Source: Planctomycetaceae bacterium
GTDB taxonomy: Bacteria > Planctomycetota > Planctomycetia > Pirellulales > Thermoguttaceae
Assembly (NCBI GenBank): GCA_031276415.1
Contig: JAISNF010000644.1
Coordinates: 1 to 9,719 of the forward strand
DNA length: 9,719 bases
Direction: 5' to 3'
Shown here: in pieces, positions 6,409-9,719 of the stretch
How positions within the stretch are numbered: position 1 is the stretch's first letter
How the letters are laid out: each line of letters opens with the position of its first letter
Program-made: the position numbers and the translations under genes
The notes under the pieces: model-generated
What the model saw: only the letters and a program-made list of their open reading frames with translations
Databases searched by the model: none
What the model was told of the DNA's origin: nothing

Positions 6409-6426
6409 AAGACAAATTTTTGTCTT
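6409..6426 (+). promoter_or_regulatory. 18-bp perfect palindrome AAGACAAA-TT-TTTGTCTT
   Basis: The arms are eight bases with a TT centre, the same geometry as the palindrome at 5596. In RNA it would form a small hairpin; in DNA it could be a dimer-binding site. An A run, not a T run, follows on the plus strand, so it is not a terminator for rightward transcription. Confidence 0.35.
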
Positions 6427-6459
6427 AAAAAAGGTTTGTATTTTGTGTTTGAATTTACG

Positions 6460-6496
6460 TTTCCAAGCCTCATGGTGAGGTGTTTTGAAGTGGAAA
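6460..6496 (+). promoter_or_regulatory. Nested stem-loop in the leader
   Basis: An outer stem TTTCCA (6460-6465) / TGGAAA (6491-6496) encloses an inner stem CCTCA (6468-6472) / TGAGG (6476-6480) with a three-base loop. It is one of the few GC-containing structures in an AT-rich leader. I do not recognise it as a known riboswitch class. Confidence 0.4.
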
Positions 6497-6518
6497 GGCA
6501 ACTAGTTAATAGATAATA

Positions 6519-6545
6519 ATGAAATGTAACAAAATATCATTTCAT
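6519..6545 (+). promoter_or_regulatory. 8-bp hairpin ATGAAATG / CATTTCAT before the gene
   Basis: Perfect arms at 6519-6526 and 6538-6545 enclose an 11-nt AT-rich loop, ending about 50 bases before the Shine-Dalgarno site. No T run follows, so a terminator role is unlikely; mRNA protection or spacing is possible. Confidence 0.4.
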
Positions 6546-6597
6546 CACTACTAAACCTAATTTCACTCTCCACTAAATAATTTTTTCCAATTAATGT

Positions 6598-6603
6598 AAG
6601 GAG
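6598..6603 (+). promoter_or_regulatory. Shine-Dalgarno site AAGGAG
   Basis: AAGGAG lies eight bases before the ATG at 6612. It is the clearest ribosome binding site in the window and fixes this start. Confidence 0.85.
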
Positions 6604-6611
6604 AATTTACC

Positions 6612-9587
6612 ATGTCAACAAATTTTTATCCAAAGAAACGTTTGAAAAATAAACTTTCAAAACGAATTTTGGGAATGGAATCCCTCGAAAATCGGGAATT
6701 GCTTAGCATTAACCCGTTAGGAATTGACGATAATCCTGTACCGGATTTCGTACAAACTGCCGATACTACGGCATCTCGTAACTTTATCGATCAGTCCGTT
6801 AACGTAACAATGGATAATATTGCAACTAATGCGACTGCGCTTCGTGTTGCTGCAACGCGAGCAGCCGCTTTTGCCGCTAGAAACTTAGTTACTCCATTGG
6901 CAGCATCAACCAGTCCCGTTTACTCTGCTGCGGTGACGGATGCAATTGTAACACCAAGCGGAGCAACGACAGATCAAGTTACAATTACTTGGGGAAAACC
7001 GACAAAATTCGTCAAGTCCGGTGATGCCAATAACGGTTGGAAAGCCGTTTTGCCAAAAGGTGCAAAATACAGTATCAATATTTTTGATAGCAGCGATACA
7101 TTTATTAGAACGATTGATGCCGGTACAAAAACATCGTACACAATAACGGGATTGCCGGTTGGTAATTCTGCGACGAGTTATAAGTTTACTGTTACAACCG
7201 ATTTGACATTGACCAATCCATCAGATAAAACAGCCTCCGCTGTGAACAAAACAGGAGTTGTTGCTGCCGCTGGTGAATTTAAGACGTTAGCAACAGGCGA
7301 CGCCGTTAAAGTAACAGTAGGACCTCCGACCGATGTCAAAGCAACTTATGCCAAAGCAAGTGGTACCAAACCTGCTAATGTCAAAGTCGCATGGAAACCA
7401 CCGGCGAATTACAACGGCGGTTATAAAGTTACACTTTCGGACGGAACCAATACGATTACTCGTACAATAAATCCGGGCTCGAAACTGGAAATTACACAAA
7501 AAATCGGCGATGCATTTAATGCAGGAACAGGCGACTTCAGCGATGCCGTTCTCGCTAAAAATACACGCATTAAAATTGTTGTAACGGCAACGGCGACAAA
7601 CAATATTCCCGCAACACCAACCTATGTTAATACGGGAACAATTGCTGCCGCAGGTGCTGTTGCACCGGCACAACCCGGCGCACCGACAACTGCCGCTCTT
7701 GCGAATACTCCCGGCGGAACAACTGTAACATTAACAGCCAACGGCACCGAAACCACAAATAAAACGGTCGGTTTCTATGTTGGCGTAACAACAGGAACGA
7801 CTGCTCCCGCTAAAGCCGACGTGAAATTTACAGACTTGGTTTATGTACCGAAATCGACAACGACAACCATAAATTTGAAAGTCGCATCGAATGAGTATGT
7901 TTATGCATTTGCTGTTGGTACGGATGGAACAATTTCCGCTACAGGAAGTATTTCTGCGGCTGTTGCGAATATTACTAGCAATGTTGGAGCGACAGATGCC
8001 ACGAATGCTTATCCGGCAACGAAAAATGTTAAAGGTGTAACGGCAACGGCTGATCCGAAAATTAAAAACAAGTACACGGTTAAATGGACTGCCGCATCGG
8101 ATCATTTTTCGGGTACTGCAACGGCTTCAGCCCCCAAGGCTGCCGGTGATTTTAAGTATGAAGTAACGGGTTATCGTGTTACTGCAACGATTAAAAACGG
8201 TGCAGCCGCCGGACCTTCGAAAGTAATTTATGTTGCGAAAGGAACCAATGAAGCGGTGTTTGAGAATCTTACTTGGAATACCAAATACGATTTCAATGTT
8301 GAGGCTCTTGTAACTTATACTACCGCTCAAAATGCAACGACGTGGAATACTACGGGAACAGGAAGTGCCGGTGCCGGTGTAACGAAAACAGGTGTTGCGG
8401 TTGCTAAAGCCCCAACTGTTACCGAAGATATTACTGCTGTTACGCAGGTAAGTAATTCCAATACGGGAAATAACGTTAAAATTACACTTGCCGGAGCCAA
8501 AGACGGCGCTCTTTATATTGTAACTGTAACAGATGCCAATAAAGCGATTCTTTACACGGGAAATGTTACAGGAAGTTCAACAGGCACGACATTTGATTTT
8601 AACGCCGATGGCGGATTAACGTTGACTCCGAAGGCGAAATATACCGTAACAGTTCAGACGGTTGGTTCGATTCCGGGTATGGTTTCCAAAGGGAAAACCG
8701 CTACAATTAACGCAACTGATTTTATGAGCGGCACACTGAAAGATGCCAAAGGTACAACGATTAACACTGTTAAAATCAATGTTTCCGCTCCTTCCAAAGG
8801 TGCTGGTGCCGGTGATTTGTACTACATCGAATACACCAATGCCGTTGATGCCAAAGGCAAACCAGATTGGAATGCCGCTAAGGTTTGGCTTGGTAGTGAC
8901 TATACCGGTGATCCTGAAGCGGTTAAAGGTGATATTCAGATTGGAAAACTTGCCCCTAATTCGCAGTATTTTTTCCGTATCGTTACAACCGATGCCGCAT
9001 ATAGTGGTGGTTGGAGCGGTGTGAAGAAAGTCGTAGCGAGTAAGGAACTGAAAATCAAAACCGCAACAGTTCCACAAGCAACAATTACCAAAAACGGTTT
9101 CACGTTGGATAGTAATTCATCCTTTGGTTTGAAACTTGTTGGTAATTCAATGGCGCGTGTTGATGGTATGGCTGCGTCCGCTAAGCAACAACTCGGTTCC
9201 TTGAAACCTGCCAATGCCGGTGATCCATTGTACGTTTATACAATAATCGCTTCAGTGGATAACAAAACAGACAAAGCAACCGGTCAATTAGTTGGAGCAG
9301 CAAAGGTTACCAATGCTACTGTAACAGTGGATTCCGCCAAAACATCTTCAACGGACAAGAAAGTTACCGATCTCGTCGGGACGGCAACTTTTGCGGATAT
9401 TTTCAGTAAACTTGGCATTAACGATACGAATTTCAGTAGTGTCAAGGGTTTGAATATCCAGATTCAGGTTGATGTTTATTACGGTGACGCCAACAACGGA
9501 ACGGCAGCTTCACCAGGTACTAATTCGAATCATTTTACAATGTATTCGAAAGCATCAAAGATAGCGTTACCGAAATGGTTCGTCTAA
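6612..9587 (+). CDS. Large surface protein with LEPR-XLL-like N-terminal motif and fibronectin-III-like repeats
   Basis: The 991-residue product has a basic N-terminus and the block SLENRELLS at 24-32. This is a variant of the planctomycete LEPR-XLL motif (Pro replaced by Asn27) found at the start of many large secreted or cell-surface proteins. No classical hydrophobic signal peptide is present, as usual for that group. Residues about 100-815 look like six divergent fibronectin-III-like beta-sandwich domains, near 102-215, 236-345, 353-450, 470-595, 600-700 and 705-815. Typical strands include VTITWGKPT, VKVAWKPPA, YTVKWTAAS and LAPNSQYFFRIVT. Ala-Gly-rich linkers such as TGVVAAAGE and TGTIAAAGA join them. 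Residues 816-991 form a further region I cannot assign. I see no cysteine and no catalytic motif. Composition is rich in Thr, Ala, Val, Gly and Asn. A structural or adhesive envelope role is inferred. The gene stands alone between a long leader and a terminator. Confidence 0.85.
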   Translation: MSTNFYPKKRLKNKLSKRILGMESLENRELLSINPLGIDDNPVPDFVQTADTTASRNFIDQSVNVTMDNIATNATALRVAATRAAAFAARNLVTPLAASTSPVYSAAVTDAIVTPSGATTDQVTITWGKPTKFVKSGDANNGWKAVLPKGAKYSINIFDSSDTFIRTIDAGTKTSYTITGLPVGNSATSYKFTVTTDLTLTNPSDKTASAVNKTGVVAAAGEFKTLATGDAVKVTVGPPTDVKATYAKASGTKPANVKVAWKPPANYNGGYKVTLSDGTNTITRTINPGSKLEITQKIGDAFNAGTGDFSDAVLAKNTRIKIVVTATATNNIPATPTYVNTGTIAAAGAVAPAQPGAPTTAALANTPGGTTVTLTANGTETTNKTVGFYVGVTTGTTAPAKADVKFTDLVYVPKSTTTTINLKVASNEYVYAFAVGTDGTISATGSISAAVANITSNVGATDATNAYPATKNVKGVTATADPKIKNKYTVKWTAASDHFSGTATASAPKAAGDFKYEVTGYRVTATIKNGAAAGPSKVIYVAKGTNEAVFENLTWNTKYDFNVEALVTYTTAQNATTWNTTGTGSAGAGVTKTGVAVAKAPTVTEDITAVTQVSNSNTGNNVKITLAGAKDGALYIVTVTDANKAILYTGNVTGSSTGTTFDFNADGGLTLTPKAKYTVTVQTVGSIPGMVSKGKTATINATDFMSGTLKDAKGTTINTVKINVSAPSKGAGAGDLYYIEYTNAVDAKGKPDWNAAKVWLGSDYTGDPEAVKGDIQIGKLAPNSQYFFRIVTTDAAYSGGWSGVKKVVASKELKIKTATVPQATITKNGFTLDSNSSFGLKLVGNSMARVDGMAASAKQQLGSLKPANAGDPLYVYTIIASVDNKTDKATGQLVGAAKVTNATVTVDSAKTSSTDKKVTDLVGTATFADIFSKLGINDTNFSSVKGLNIQIQVDVYYGDANNGTAASPGTNSNHFTMYSKASKIALPKWFV

Positions 9588-9614
9588 CCAACCGCTTTTC
9601 GGTACAGAAAAAAA

Positions 9615-9646
9615 TGAACCTGCCGTATTGCGGCGGGTTCAATTTT
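9615..9646 (+). terminator. Intrinsic terminator of the surface-protein gene
   Basis: TGAACCTGCCG (9615-9625) pairs with CGGCGGGTTCA (9631-9641) as an 11-bp stem with one G-U pair and a TATTG loop, followed by ATTTT. It starts 27 bases after the stop codon. An A run precedes the stem (9608-9614), so it could also work for leftward transcription from beyond the window. Confidence 0.88.
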
Positions 9647-9719
9647 CCAGAGTTCCCCAGTCCTTTTGAAGGGACAAAATTTGAACGGATAGTTGAGTGT
9701 GAAAAATTCCGCATGAGTC
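9647..9719. other. Right edge: no gene seen
   Basis: These 73 bases hold no recognisable gene start. A small hairpin GTCCTT/AAGGGAC (9660-9675, one G-U pair) is present with no T run after it. Confidence 0.5.

Larger units (their letters stand above)
5344..6611. other. 1.27-kb non-coding region between divergent envelope genes
   Basis: This AT-rich stretch separates the starts of the porin gene (leftward) and the surface-protein gene (rightward). No long reading frame fits and no tRNA, rRNA or known riboswitch was recognised. It is not featureless: it holds two 18-bp palindromes, four short tandem duplications, a candidate promoter at 6137-6166 and a likely leader of about 440 nt with several hairpins. 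A perfect GCCTTT-C-AAAGGC palindrome lies at 5801-5813. AAATCCCAA occurs twice, at 5488-5496 and 5503-5511. Confidence 0.7.

Noticed and set aside
6001..6611. Known riboswitch in the long leader
   Set aside because: I compared the hairpins by memory with c-di-GMP, SAM, preQ1 and fluoride classes and found no conserved core.
7287..7673. Antisense reading frames of 60-153 codons within the surface-protein gene
   Set aside because: Low-complexity Cys/Arg/Ser-rich translations opposite a well-supported gene, without ribosome binding sites.

Overview
The window looks like an AT-rich (roughly 40% GC by eye) member of the Planctomycetota. Two long genes carry that signal. One encodes an outer-membrane beta-barrel of the BBP2/OmpL-like type, with sequence blocks typical of planctomycete porins. 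The other encodes a large repeat-domain surface protein that opens with a variant of the planctomycete LEPR-XLL N-terminal motif (LENRELLS). A gut- or host-associated low-GC lineage is possible, but that is a guess.

Layout. Positions 1-446 hold a CRISPR array: seven identical 36-nt repeats and six spacers of exactly 30 nt. The array enters from beyond the left edge. Next, on the minus strand, come cas2 (494-838) and cas1 (879-1802), an adaptation module of type II-C character. No cas9 is present: the position upstream of cas1, where cas9 usually lies, holds a 406-bp AT-rich gap and then the 3' end of the porin gene (2209-5343, minus strand). A 1.27-kb non-coding region (5344-6611) separates the divergent porin and surface-protein genes. 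It contains candidate promoters, two 18-bp palindromes, four short tandem duplications and a probable long structured leader with a boxA-like element. The surface-protein gene (6612-9587, plus strand) follows a good Shine-Dalgarno site and ends at a clear intrinsic terminator (9615-9646). The last 73 bases show no gene.

How the parts fit. Cas1 and Cas2 would capture new spacers into the adjacent array. Each repeat contains a near-consensus sigma70 promoter (TTTACA, 17 bp, TATACT) whose -10 box ends exactly at the repeat-spacer junction. Every spacer could therefore be transcribed from its own promoter, as described for Neisseria type II-C systems. These promoters point toward the 3' end of cas2-cas1, so array transcription converges on the cas operon and is antisense to it. 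The two large envelope genes have no visible functional link to CRISPR; they look like ordinary planctomycete cell-surface genes that happen to be adjacent.

I do not see a wholly new system. The points most worth checking are the repeat-borne promoters and their antisense direction, the missing cas9, the unusual porin with an N-terminal membrane segment and a linker of about 500 residues, and the structured leader of the surface-protein gene.
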